From Conchocele bisecta (taxonomy: Eukaryota > Mollusca > Bivalvia > Lucinida > Thyasiridae), in the NCBI GenBank assembly GCA_029237695.1, contig JAQRGA010000042.1, positions 1-64,000 of the forward strand: a stretch of 64,000 bases of DNA, given 5' to 3'. Under the pieces are notes generated by a model. That model saw only the letters and a program-made list of their open reading frames with translations, had not been told where the DNA came from and ran no database searches. Made by a program: the position numbers and the translations under genes. Position 1 is the first letter of the stretch; each line of letters starts with the position of its first letter. Of the stretch, positions 38,650 to 47,533 are shown in pieces.

Positions 38650-40350
38650 TTATTTATTCCTACTTAGCATAATAGCAATTAATAATATAAATCCAAATAT
38701 AACACTGAGCATAAATCCAATCATACCTTCCACTTTAATAAAATCAGTATAATGCCCAGTGGGAATTAATAAAATCAAGGCGTGGCTTATTAATAATGCC
38801 GCAATAATAATAGCCATGACAACTCTATTTGAAGACTTCACAATACTCTTTCTAAACTTTTCAAGACCAATATATTCCAGCTCAAATTTAATTTTACCTA
38901 ACTTAGCTTTTTTAATCAAAACCCGAATATCATTTGGAAGTTCATTAGCCAGTTTAAGAATATCAGTTATACAATCCATTCCATTAAAAAATAGATGTTT
39001 AAATCTGAAGCGCTCCATCTGTATTTTTTTGATGTAAGGCTTAGACATATCAATAATATTTAGATCAGGGTTTAACTGTATAGCAATATCCTCCAAAGAA
39101 ATCAAAGCCTTCAGCATCATAAACATATTAGGTTTCAATCGCAAACTATTTTCAGACATTATAATCACTAGAGATTCTAAAATTTTACCAAAATCTATTT
39201 CACCTAAAGATTCAACTAAATATTCATCTATTATTAGTGAAATTTCTCTTTGTAGTGCATCTCTATCAGGCTCATCTTCATATGAAGTGAATTTTAATAG
39301 ACATTCAACAATTTTATCAATTTTTTTATTAATCAAATATAAAAGAAAACTTGAAAAATTTTCTCTTTCCTGCCAGCTTAACCTTCCCATCATGCCAAAA
39401 TCAATAAAACAGACCACATTATCAGGACAGATAAAAATATTTCCGGGATGAGGATCTCCATGAAAATAACCATTTATAAAAATTTGCCTGAGTAAAGATT
39501 CTGTTCCTCTTTCTGAAATTAATTTAAGATCATAATTTTTCTTTCTCAGAGTTTCCATATCTGAGCCTTTAATTCCATCGATAAACTCAGCGACTAAAAT
39601 TCTTTTACTACTAACTTCTTTATACATTTTAGGAACATAAACAACACCTTCTACTTCTGATTCAGAAGAAAATCTTATTGTATTTTTAAGCTCAATAGTA
39701 AAATCAATCTCTTTTTCAAGACTTTTTGCAAACTCTTTTACAATTCTACTTGGTTTATGTGTACTCAACTCATAAATATGTTTTTCCAGTAACACTGCAA
39801 AGTGATATAAAATTTCCAGATCTGCTTCTATTATTTTTTTAATTTTAGATCTCTGCACTTTTACAATAACCTGATTACCCTTGTAACAGGCCCTGTGAAC
39901 CTGAGCAATAGAAGCAGCGGCTAGAGGTTCTTCAACAAAAGAATCAAATATATCTTTAGGATCAGCACCAAATTCTTCTATTATAATATTTTTTACTTCC
40001 TCATAAGAAAAGTAAGGTGCATCATCCTGTAATTTTGTCAATTCTTCAGCAAATTCTAAGGTAATAAGGTCTGGTCTTGTTGCTAAAATCTGACCTAGTT
40101 TTATAAAAGTAGGACCTAGTTCAGAAAATACCATTCTCAGTCTTACAGCAGTTGAAATAGTTTCCCATTTATAATTTTTATTTTTAGTGAAAACTTTTTT
40201 GCCCAGTCCAATAATTTGATGCAATCCGACTCTTTCTATTAAACTGCCAAAACCATACTTAGCTAAAACATGTATAATCTTCCTATATCGTTTAAAATGC
40301 CTATAAGTATGCGTTAATTTGGTAAGCTGTTTAATTTTAAACATAAACAA
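38650..40350 (-). CDS. UbiB/ABC1 (AarF)-family atypical kinase
   Basis: A 566-residue protein with the atypical kinase core: IKLGQILATRPDLI (KxGQ motif), PLAAASIAQVHRA (Ala-rich loop), YFHGDPHPGNIF and FIDFGMMGRLS, and two C-terminal membrane helices (residues ~505-560). In aerobes UbiB supports ubiquinone synthesis; in an apparent anaerobe its target is more likely another isoprenoid lipid or quinone. It lies 120 bases upstream of (before) nothing in operon; gyrB follows on the same strand after a 120-base gap. Confidence 0.9.
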   Translation of the reverse strand: MFMFKIKQLTKLTHTYRHFKRYRKIIHVLAKYGFGSLIERVGLHQIIGLGKKVFTKNKNYKWETISTAVRLRMVFSELGPTFIKLGQILATRPDLITLEFAEELTKLQDDAPYFSYEEVKNIIIEEFGADPKDIFDSFVEEPLAAASIAQVHRACYKGNQVIVKVQRSKIKKIIEADLEILYHFAVLLEKHIYELSTHKPSRIVKEFAKSLEKEIDFTIELKNTIRFSSESEVEGVVYVPKMYKEVSSKRILVAEFIDGIKGSDMETLRKKNYDLKLISERGTESLLRQIFINGYFHGDPHPGNIFICPDNVVCFIDFGMMGRLSWQERENFSSFLLYLINKKIDKIVECLLKFTSYEDEPDRDALQREISLIIDEYLVESLGEIDFGKILESLVIIMSENSLRLKPNMFMMLKALISLEDIAIQLNPDLNIIDMSKPYIKKIQMERFRFKHLFFNGMDCITDILKLANELPNDIRVLIKKAKLGKIKFELEYIGLEKFRKSIVKSSNRVVMAIIIAALLISHALILLIPTGHYTDFIKVEGMIGFMLSVIFGFILLIAIMLSRNK

Positions 40351-40493
40351 TGCACCTATATTTTCAATATATTTAGAAAAAATTTAATAAATAGTATTTT
40401 TTTACTTAACTATAACATATATGTCATATATAATTGTATTAGCGTGTAACTAATATTGTTTTTTAAAAGAATTTTGAATGAAATAAAAATTGT

Positions 40494-41120
40494 ATGAAAA
40501 TTGGTATCTTTGGCGGAACATTTGATCCACCACATTATGGACACATCCATTTGGCAGAACATATATTAAAATTAAAAGAATTAGATAAAATATTATTTGT
40601 TTTATCTGCCGCTCCTCCGCATAAACCTAATAAACCGGTAACGCCGTTTAAACATAGATTAAATATGCTAAGTATAGCAATTGCCCATAATAATAATTTT
40701 AAAATTTCGACAATAGAAGAACAGAGATTACCACTTCCTTCATATACCTATGATACAATAAACATCCTTAGTAAAAGTTTTAAAAATGATAAACTATTCC
40801 TGATAATTGGCGGCGATAGTCTTCTTCAACTACATACATGGTATAAGGGAAAAGAACTTGTTGAAAAATATAATTGCATTGTTTATCCCAGACCGAGTGA
40901 AAATATTGATTTATCAGATATAAAAAACTATTGGTCAGAAGAATTAGGCACCAAGCTTGTAAATAGCGTAATTTCATCAAAAAGATACCCTATTTCTTCA
41001 ACAGAAGTAAGAAAAAACGTATACTCCAGCGGCAATTTAGAAGATAGTTTAAACCCGAAAATAATAGATTATATTCATAAAAATCGTTTATATAAAAATA
41101 TTAATAGTGCTTTAAAATAA
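40494..41120 (+). CDS. nadD: Nicotinate-nucleotide adenylyltransferase
   Basis: It converts nicotinate mononucleotide to deamido-NAD. The nucleotidyltransferase start KIGIFGGTFDPPHYGHIHLAEH is complete, with PPHKPNKPVTPFKHRLNML and the closing ISSTEVRKNV. It has 208 residues, normal. The order nadD-rsfS is widely conserved and is kept here. No clear ribosome-binding site is seen. Confidence 0.96.
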   Translation: MKIGIFGGTFDPPHYGHIHLAEHILKLKELDKILFVLSAAPPHKPNKPVTPFKHRLNMLSIAIAHNNNFKISTIEEQRLPLPSYTYDTINILSKSFKNDKLFLIIGGDSLLQLHTWYKGKELVEKYNCIVYPRPSENIDLSDIKNYWSEELGTKLVNSVISSKRYPISSTEVRKNVYSSGNLEDSLNPKIIDYIHKNRLYKNINSALK

Positions 41121-41240
41121 GATTCAGCTATTTAAAATACGTCTTTTTCTGTTAAATTTATTATTTCACATATTACTCATATAAAAATAATATATATTAT
41201 TATCAACATATTTATTTTATCGATAACAGAAAGGTAAAGA

Positions 41241-41633
41241 ATGTCAGAAAATAACGAAAATATATCATCAAAAGAGCTTGCAGAACTATGCATCAAAATA
41301 GCTGAAAGTAAAAAAGCAGAAGATATCAAAAGCTTAAAACTAGTTGATATATCTCTAGTATCTGATTACTTCATTATTTGCACAGGAAATTCGCTTCCGC
41401 ATTTAGCAGCAATCGCAGAATGGATAAAAAGAAAAGTGAGAGAGAAATATAATATACGCCCTACTGCTGTTGACGGTGAATCGCAGAGTCAATGGATTAT
41501 TATTGATTTTGGAAATATAATGGTTCATATTCTTACTCCTGAAGCTAGAGAAAGATATAAACTTGAAGAGCTTTGGGGAGATGCTAAAAAATTGGAAGAA
41601 CTTTTAGCTGAAAGATTATCAGGCGATATTTAA
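41241..41633 (+). CDS. rsfS: Ribosomal silencing factor RsfS
   Basis: A 130-residue Iojap-type protein that binds ribosomal protein L14 and blocks subunit joining in slow growth. The core KSLKLVDISLVSDYFIICTGNS, then DGESQSQWIIIDFGNIMVHILTPEARERYKLEELWGDA, is diagnostic. AAAGGT lies before the ATG. It sits between nadD and an unrecognised gene leading into rodA. Confidence 0.96.
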   Translation: MSENNENISSKELAELCIKIAESKKAEDIKSLKLVDISLVSDYFIICTGNSLPHLAAIAEWIKRKVREKYNIRPTAVDGESQSQWIIIDFGNIMVHILTPEARERYKLEELWGDAKKLEELLAERLSGDI

Positions 41634-41689
41634 TGCAATTATAAAGTTCTCAAGTTTAAGGTTTTTAATATTTAAGGCTAACTGATAAG

Positions 41690-42289
41690 ATGAATACTGA
41701 AAAATATCAAAAGTGGAATGAACATAACTGGGAGGAAGAGCTAAAACGCGAAGATGCAAAAATCAGTGCGTATTTAGAGGAACTTCCACATTATCTGGAT
41801 CTTCCTAATGAAGAAGATATTATTTTCCATAAATTAAATGAAAAGAATATATCTTTTCATGATCTACCGTTATGGGAAGATATAGATGAAGAAATTAATT
41901 TTACAAGTGATGTTTCTTTCGGTGTCAAAAAAGAAGATAGTCTTAATTCTAAATTTTATTATAGTATTGGAAATTTAACGACATCAATAAATATTTTTAT
42001 AGCTACTGAAGGAAATATTTCAAATATCACTTCTGTTAACTTAGTCTATCTACTTGGAAAACTTATGTCATTACAAATTGATATATCACAAACACCGAGC
42101 AGCGATCTACCAAATTTAAAAACAGCTTTACAAAAAAGACAAATATCTATTATCAATAAAATTATTGGAATATTAAATAGTTTTAAATCAATAGAGACAG
42201 TTAATTCAGAAAAAATTGAAGAATATATTTTATATATACATAAACTTCGAAATACAATTATTGACAGCAGGTTTAATCATATTACTTAA
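41690..42289 (+). CDS. Unrecognised acidic cytoplasmic protein upstream of rodA
   Basis: A 199-residue soluble protein, acidic in its first half (WNEHNWEEELKREDAKISAYLEELPHYLDLPNEED) and helical in its second (IGNLTTSINIFIATEGNISN..., LKTALQKRQISIINKIIGILNSF). No domain is recognised. Its stop directly abuts the rodA ATG with no spare base, so the two are almost certainly co-translated; a role near cell-wall elongation or ribosome control is possible from position only. Confidence 0.6.
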   Translation: MNTEKYQKWNEHNWEEELKREDAKISAYLEELPHYLDLPNEEDIIFHKLNEKNISFHDLPLWEDIDEEINFTSDVSFGVKKEDSLNSKFYYSIGNLTTSINIFIATEGNISNITSVNLVYLLGKLMSLQIDISQTPSSDLPNLKTALQKRQISIINKIIGILNSFKSIETVNSEKIEEYILYIHKLRNTIIDSRFNHIT

Positions 42290-43462
42290 ATGAAATTTAT
42301 TTTCCAACTGCCAGGTAAAAAAGATGCAGAAGTTTCTTTTCTTTTAAACCTGTTTTCGTATTTAAAGACTCAGTTTTTGCGGTTGGATTTTATACAAATT
42401 ATCTCTTCCGCTTTACTTATCACAATGGGATTACTCTTTATCTATAGTGCAGGCCAGCAAGTTGGCGGCTCTATGGCCAAAGCTTGGGATAAACAGATTT
42501 TATGGATATGTATAGGCGTTATCTTTTGGATAGTCCTATGTTATATGAATTATCGAATGCTAGGTTTTTTATCCCCCCTTATTTATTTATTTTCATTACT
42601 TTTGCTGCTGCTGGTATTTTTTTTCGGAGTTAAAATTTACGGAGCCAAAAGATGGTTAAACTTTGGAGGCATTAATATTCAGCCTTCTGAATTTGCTAAA
42701 ATAGCCACACTGCTTATAACAGCTAAAATTGCATCCCTTAAAAACTTCAAAATCAATAAAATAACTCATTTATTATTCTTAAGCGCTGTCGTTATAGTTC
42801 CATTTCTAATGGTATTAAAGCAACCTGATCTGGGCAGTTCCCTTGTATTCATCGTCATTTTAGCAGCTGTTGCATTTGCTGCAAAATTAACTTGGAAATG
42901 GATAATAATAATAATGATTGCCGGTGCTGTTCTTCTTCCGTCTGTCTACCCTTTTTTAAAAGGATACCAGAAAGAAAGAATTCTTGTTTTTTTAAATTCT
43001 GATAGAGACCCTTTAAACCAAGGCTGGACAAGTCGGCAAACCCTACTATCTGTAGGCAGCGGAGGTCTTTCAGGAAAAGGCATTTTACACGGAACGCAAA
43101 ATACACTGGGGTTTCTACCGCAAAGTGTTTCGAATTCCGACTTAATTTTTTCAGTAATTGCCGAAGAATCAGGTTTTATAGGAGCATGCACTCTTATTCT
43201 ATTATATCTCATACTTATTTTTTCAATGCTGCGGACGTCTTACCTTGCAAGAGATAAATTCGGACATATACTGGCAGCAGGAATAGCTGCTCTTTACTTC
43301 GAACATTTATATGTAAACATAGCAATGAATATACGGTTAATGCCAATTACAGGACTCCCACTGCCATTAGTCAGCTATGGAGGATCTTTCATGATAACAT
43401 CCCTAATATGTCTTGGAATACTACAATCAATTTATATCAGAAGAAGAAAAAAAACAGATTAG
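42290..43462 (+). CDS. rodA: SEDS peptidoglycan polymerase RodA
   Basis: A 390-residue membrane protein of the RodA/FtsW family with about ten helices. Signatures are KRWLNFGGINIQPSEFAKI near residue 125, KQPDLGSSLVFIVIL, and RLMPITGLPLPLVSYGGSFMI near the end; IFSVIAEESGFIG lies in the fourth loop. It polymerises glycan strands during wall elongation with a class B PBP, not in the window. It starts immediately after the preceding gene. The N-terminus has an extra ~30 residues before the first helix. Confidence 0.94.
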   Translation: MKFIFQLPGKKDAEVSFLLNLFSYLKTQFLRLDFIQIISSALLITMGLLFIYSAGQQVGGSMAKAWDKQILWICIGVIFWIVLCYMNYRMLGFLSPLIYLFSLLLLLLVFFFGVKIYGAKRWLNFGGINIQPSEFAKIATLLITAKIASLKNFKINKITHLLFLSAVVIVPFLMVLKQPDLGSSLVFIVILAAVAFAAKLTWKWIIIIMIAGAVLLPSVYPFLKGYQKERILVFLNSDRDPLNQGWTSRQTLLSVGSGGLSGKGILHGTQNTLGFLPQSVSNSDLIFSVIAEESGFIGACTLILLYLILIFSMLRTSYLARDKFGHILAAGIAALYFEHLYVNIAMNIRLMPITGLPLPLVSYGGSFMITSLICLGILQSIYIRRRKKTD

Positions 43463-43468
43463 CTTTTA

Positions 43469-43493
43469 TCTAAATATTTTAATTATTTAGATT
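43469..43493. terminator. Possible shared hairpin between convergent rodA and permease genes
   Basis: ATCTAAATA and TATTTAGAT form a perfect 9-bp stem around a 7-base loop, partly over the end of the permease gene. T runs are weak on both sides, so it is only a candidate bidirectional terminator. Confidence 0.4.
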
Positions 43494-44872
43494 AAGAAAT
43501 ATCTTAAGCTTATATAGATAGATGAAAGTACAAGGGATACAAAGCTTACAGGAATTCCGTATCTCATAAATTCTTTGAAGCTTATTTTATTGCCAGCCTG
43601 TTCTGCAACTCCGGCAGTAACTAAGTTAGCAGCAGCACCGATTATTGTAAAATTACCGCCTAAACAAACAGCCAGTGCTAATCCCCACCATAGCAGTCTT
43701 TGCAGTTGAGGATTACCGCTGAATAGTGGCGAAGCTGTTAAAAACCCTCCAACTACTGAAATAGCTACAGCTGTAAATGAAACATTATTCATAAATGCTA
43801 CAATAATTCCGCAAAACCACATGAAAACAAGAATCACACAGAGTGGATTCCATCCGCTTGTCAAATCAAGCAGATGACCTATTTTAGAAATTAAACCAAC
43901 ATATTCTGCACCTTCAACTAATATAAAAAGCCCTATAAAAAAGAAGAGTGTACTCCATTCAATTTTCTCCAGCATTTTGTCAACATTGACTTTGCATACC
44001 AACAAAGCCAAAGCTGCACCACTCATTGCAATTACCGATGGCTGAACATTTATAGCACCATGAATTAAAAAACCAATAAGAGTAATAAGAACAACAAAGC
44101 CACCTCTTTTTAAATTCCTGAAATCTGTAATGGCAGAGAGCTCATCAAGCTCCATTATTTTAGCTCTTTTTTCTACAGTCACCTTCATTCTTGTCCGATA
44201 ATAACGTTTAAGAAAAAAGCAGTAGATGATCATTAATACAATAATGAAAGGAGCAAGATTATAGATAAAAGCCATAAAATTCAGACCGGCGGCAGAGCCG
44301 ATAAGCAAATTTGGAGGATCACCTATTAATGTTGCGGCACCGCCTATATTTGAAGCTAAAGTCTCTGACATTAAAAATGGCAAAACCGGCACATCCAGTT
44401 CTGAAGCGACAATAAATGTAATAGGTGCAATTAATAAAATCGTTGTTACATTATCAAGAAAAGCGGATAATATAGCTGTTGATACGACTAAAAGTATCAT
44501 TGTTTTTGTAGGGTCACCTTTAGCAAATTTTGCCGACTTAATAGCAATATACTGAAATATTCCTGTACCGCTGAGAATATTTACCAGTATCATCATACCT
44601 GCCAGTGTAAATATCACATCAAAATTAACATAATTAGAATATGTATCTAAACTTAAGACACCGACAGCACCTGAGTTTAAATTAGGAGATACCATTTCAC
44701 TTGCCATTGAACTACCGCTAGAAATCATATTCCCAATAGGTCCAGGTAAAATAAAAAGTAGCATTATGGCCGAACCTATTAAAACGGCAGTAGTTTTATG
44801 TATCTTCTCTGTTGCAACAGCTGTAAAACTTAAGATAAAAACTATTGTTGCAAACCAAAATTGAATACTCAT
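43487..44872 (-). CDS. ArsB/NhaD-family ion permease
   Basis: A 461-residue permease with about eleven membrane helices, of the ion transporter group containing NhaD Na+/H+ antiporters and ArsB. Helices and the blocks LSAFLDNVTTILLIAPITFIVASEL, GGAATLIGDPPNLLIGSAAGLNF and FMNNVSFTAVAISVVGGF (two inverted repeats with the D/N-N-V/x-T motif) support this. It lies downstream of an EIIA-CBS gene on the same strand (137 bases), so that gene may regulate it. The ion is not determined. Confidence 0.88.
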   Translation of the reverse strand: MSIQFWFATIVFILSFTAVATEKIHKTTAVLIGSAIMLLFILPGPIGNMISSGSSMASEMVSPNLNSGAVGVLSLDTYSNYVNFDVIFTLAGMMILVNILSGTGIFQYIAIKSAKFAKGDPTKTMILLVVSTAILSAFLDNVTTILLIAPITFIVASELDVPVLPFLMSETLASNIGGAATLIGDPPNLLIGSAAGLNFMAFIYNLAPFIIVLMIIYCFFLKRYYRTRMKVTVEKRAKIMELDELSAITDFRNLKRGGFVVLITLIGFLIHGAINVQPSVIAMSGAALALLVCKVNVDKMLEKIEWSTLFFFIGLFILVEGAEYVGLISKIGHLLDLTSGWNPLCVILVFMWFCGIIVAFMNNVSFTAVAISVVGGFLTASPLFSGNPQLQRLLWWGLALAVCLGGNFTIIGAAANLVTAGVAEQAGNKISFKEFMRYGIPVSFVSLVLSSIYISLRYFLI

Positions 44873-45009
44873 ATATACTAATGGATTAATTAATTATTAA
44901 CTAGCAGGCTTTAAATTTAATTTAACATATTCTATCTATCATTACAGAAATATTGATATAGATATAAAATATTTTTATCCATTCATTTTTTATTAACAAT
45001 TAGATAAAT

Positions 45010-45927
45010 CTATCCTCTGATAATTTTTCTAATAATCTCCTGCATTGATACTAAACCAACAAGCTTTTTACCATCAACAATAAAAATATTTACCGCATTT
45101 TCCTGTAATAGACATAAGGTAACCTGTATAATCGGCGTATCAATAGGGACAGTGAGTTTAGGAGCAATCATATACTCTTTGACTGAAGAAGTATCCTCTG
45201 CTTTAAACAGCGTATCAAATGGTTCAAAGCTCTTAAAAATTTTATAATTATTTAATAGCAGCATATACTTAGGAAAATAGTTTGAAACTATACTATTAGC
45301 ATCAATAACACCTACAAATTCTTTTGATTTATTTAGAACAGGCAGGACTAATTTTTTTTCTTTCGTAAATATATCAAAAGCTTTACTAATGCTGTCTGAT
45401 TCTTCTACAAATGGAAAATCAGTATTCATAATATCTTCTACAACAAGAGTACGTCTAAGTTTAACTTGATCATGATCCAATACTTTTAAAAAACTATCTG
45501 AATCTTTTGAATCAATTAATTTATTAATATTTCCGGCAGTAATAAGATATTTTGTAAATGTAGACAGCACCTTTAAATAAACCTGTGAAGTATTTTCTGA
45601 AATCAAAAATATAAGTACCAGTTTAGTTTTATCGACATCAATAGTCTTTAATTTTAAAGAAGTTTTAAGAATGCCTATTACAACATGCAGATCATCAATT
45701 CCGCTTAATCTTAAGTGAGGAAAAGAAAAACCTTTCTCATAAGGAATTACACTAATATCTTCTCTTTCAATAAGTTTATCAGTAATGCGAGAAGTGGACT
45801 CTGAAAGTTTTATTTTCTGAGATAGTTTATCTACAAGCTGCTTATAGATATCGTATCTATTATCACCTTCAATATCATAAATTATAAGATCAGGATTAAG
45901 TAACGAGGATAACTTCATATTAACCAT
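45010..45927 (-). CDS. EIIA (fructose/PtsN type) - CBS pair regulatory protein
   Basis: A 305-residue protein: an EIIA domain (residues 1-150) with candidate phospho-acceptor His71 in GFSFPHLRLSG, then two CBS motifs (VEDIMNTDFPFVEESDSISKAFDIF and VKEYMIAPKLTVPIDTPIIQVTLCLL). CBS pairs bind adenine nucleotides. No sugar permease is near; the gene precedes an ArsB/NhaD-like permease on the same strand. So it may link PTS phosphorylation and energy charge to ion transport. That link is inference. Confidence 0.85.
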   Translation of the reverse strand: MVNMKLSSLLNPDLIIYDIEGDNRYDIYKQLVDKLSQKIKLSESTSRITDKLIEREDISVIPYEKGFSFPHLRLSGIDDLHVVIGILKTSLKLKTIDVDKTKLVLIFLISENTSQVYLKVLSTFTKYLITAGNINKLIDSKDSDSFLKVLDHDQVKLRRTLVVEDIMNTDFPFVEESDSISKAFDIFTKEKKLVLPVLNKSKEFVGVIDANSIVSNYFPKYMLLLNNYKIFKSFEPFDTLFKAEDTSSVKEYMIAPKLTVPIDTPIIQVTLCLLQENAVNIFIVDGKKLVGLVSMQEIIRKIIRG

Positions 45928-46081
45928 TTTATCTTTTTATTATTTTTTATATATTATCTATCTTTTGCCTAATTAAACCAATAGCATTTTAAAAAAAAAT
46001 GCATTTATCTTTTTTACCTTTTTTTAGAAATAACTATTTGATAATTTTTTAAACAGGGATAATTTATAAACTTCTAAATAA

Positions 46082-46158
46082 GGGCGGCTAGCTCAGCTGG
46101 CTAGAGCACTTGGTTTACACCCAAGATGTCGGGGGTTCGAGTCCCTCGCCGCCCACCA
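46082..46158 (+). tRNA. tRNA-Val(UAC)
   Basis: The acceptor GGGCGGC pairs perfectly with GCCGCCC, the discriminator is A, and CCA is encoded. The anticodon stem CTTGG/CCAAG holds the loop TTTACAC, giving anticodon TAC. The D arm has GCTCAGCTGGCTAGAGC and the T arm GGTTCGAGTCC. Confidence 0.97.
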
Positions 46159-46368
46159 TTTTTTCCTGCAAAACTTATACAATTTATCAATTTTTTAAAA
46201 AACCGATTATTTTCTGCTACAATTTTATCAACATATCCATCTATTATTGAACTAATTCCTACCCAATTTACTCTAACATAAGCATCTGAAATGTAACCTC
46301 CAATAAAATAAGATATTATTGCAATTATAATACCCCATAAATATTTTCCATTGAGTGTGGATATTCAT
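46159..46368 (-). pseudogene. Frameshifted small membrane protein gene
   Basis: ATG 46368 has a perfect AGGAGG 8 bases upstream and reads MNIHTQWKIFMG, then leaves frame. One base later the alternative frame reads IIIAIISYFIGGYISDAYVR and continues VNWVGISSIIDGYVDKIVAE up to the tRNA-Val boundary. The combination is a short leader, one membrane helix and a soluble tail, so a single-base change near a GGGG run has broken it. The family is not recognised. A sequencing error at the run is the main alternative. Confidence 0.6.
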
Positions 46369-46466
46369 AGAATATTCCTCCTAACAATTTAATCGTTTTT
46401 TATACCAATATAAATATAAGCAATATTTATATTACGAAATTAAGGCATTATCGAAATAATATCATT

Positions 46467-46818
46467 TTACTTTCTTAATCTACGCAAAACACTCTTTCCA
46501 ATCCAACTACAATTTGCGTTTGGACTGTTAATCATATTCTGAGAAGATTTGTATACTTCATTCATAAGATATGAATTTTTTTTTGCAATTTCACGCATTG
46601 CCCAGCTGATAGCCTTTTTTACATAAATCCTACTATCAGATGTATGTTTTGGGAATTCTAGCAATTCTTCTCAATTCTGGGATTCTAATTCCATAGATAA
46701 ATTTAGGTTTAATTCCCAACTTCATATTTGCATTAATAACTTCATTGGTTCCTATGGTACTTAAATACTCTAATATTTCATCGATACTGTATTTTTTAAT
46801 CCAAATATTCTTATCCAT
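46467..46818 (-). pseudogene. Remnant of an AlkD-like DNA alkylation repair gene
   Basis: From ATG 46818 the first 53 codons match the AlkD-family start: EYLSTIGTNEVINANMKLGI then YGIRIPELRRIA. After about 46660 a second frame gives the family's end: TSDSRIYVKKAISWAMREI, AKKNSYLMNEVY, CSWIGKSVLRRL. About 100 middle residues, including the HEAT repeats that bind DNA, are gone and the two ends are in different frames. Both ends are recognised from family memory; the deletion is seen directly. Confidence 0.85.
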
Positions 46819-46967
46819 TCATTTTTTTTCCAATTTATTATATGATTTTATTTAGTAATTTTGATATTGCAATATGTAAATATATTCCAGCATAGTGATA
46901 AAATCATAAATAATTTATTCAACTTTATAAATTAAATGTCAAGATTTATAGTTATATATGATCTTAA

Positions 46968-47171
46968 ATACTAAGTAGATATATTGCAGATAAGGGTAAT
47001 GTTTATATTCTTGGTGCAGGTCATATTAATAACACACTTTTTTATAATATGAAACCTTTAAACTATAATGTTGTGCTGCTTGATTCGAGAAAAGAGATAG
47101 CTGAGAAGTATACAGCAAATAAGAATCTCATAATTAGTGATTATAAGAAAATTTTTACAAAAAGACCATAA
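46968..47171 (+). pseudogene. Remnant of an XdhC/CoxI-type molybdoenzyme accessory gene
   Basis: The frame 46968-47171 has no proper start and reads KGNVYILGAGHINNTLFYN followed by YNVVLLDSRKEIAEKYT, matching the C-terminal Rossmann domain of XdhC (VYIFGAGHVG...VxVVDDRPEFA). It breaks off before the rest of the domain, at TAA 47171. XdhC proteins insert the sulphurated molybdenum cofactor into hydroxylases. No such hydroxylase is in the window. Confidence 0.7.
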
Positions 47172-47533
47172 GCATCTAGCTATTGGAATTGTTTAGATTT
47201 ATCAGATCTATTTTTCATAATTAGCTTGACAGTGTATAGTTTGCAGCTTTAAATACTAAAACTGCCTCTTCAAGTAGAGGCATAGATTTTTCAGAGTAAT
47301 AAAAAATATAATTATTGAGAAACTTGCAGGTATTTCTAAATTTATGGATGACAAGATTCCATGGTATGGAAACTAAGTATCCAGATAACTATCTTGGCTG
47401 AAAATATCAATTGATAAGTTTGATAAAATTAAGTATAAAAAAGTTATAGCTATATTACTATATCTAGAGAAAAAAAGAATCAGCTCTTATAATGGAATAT
47501 AGTCTTTATTAATATTAATCATTGGAATTCATT
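47172..47533. other. Gene-free region before the aldehyde oxidoreductase, with a hairpin
   Basis: TGCCTCT-TCAAGT-AGAGGCA at 47263-47282 is a perfect 7-bp hairpin followed by TAGATTTTT, a possible terminator. Further on, about 47285-47370, a plus frame reads KNIIIEKLAGISKFMDD then KIPWYGN before a stop, perhaps another gene fragment that I cannot name. Confidence 0.4.

Noticed and set aside
46504..46664. 65-codon frame as an independent small gene
   Set aside because: Its sequence is the C-terminal end of an AlkD-like protein, so it is part of the remnant.
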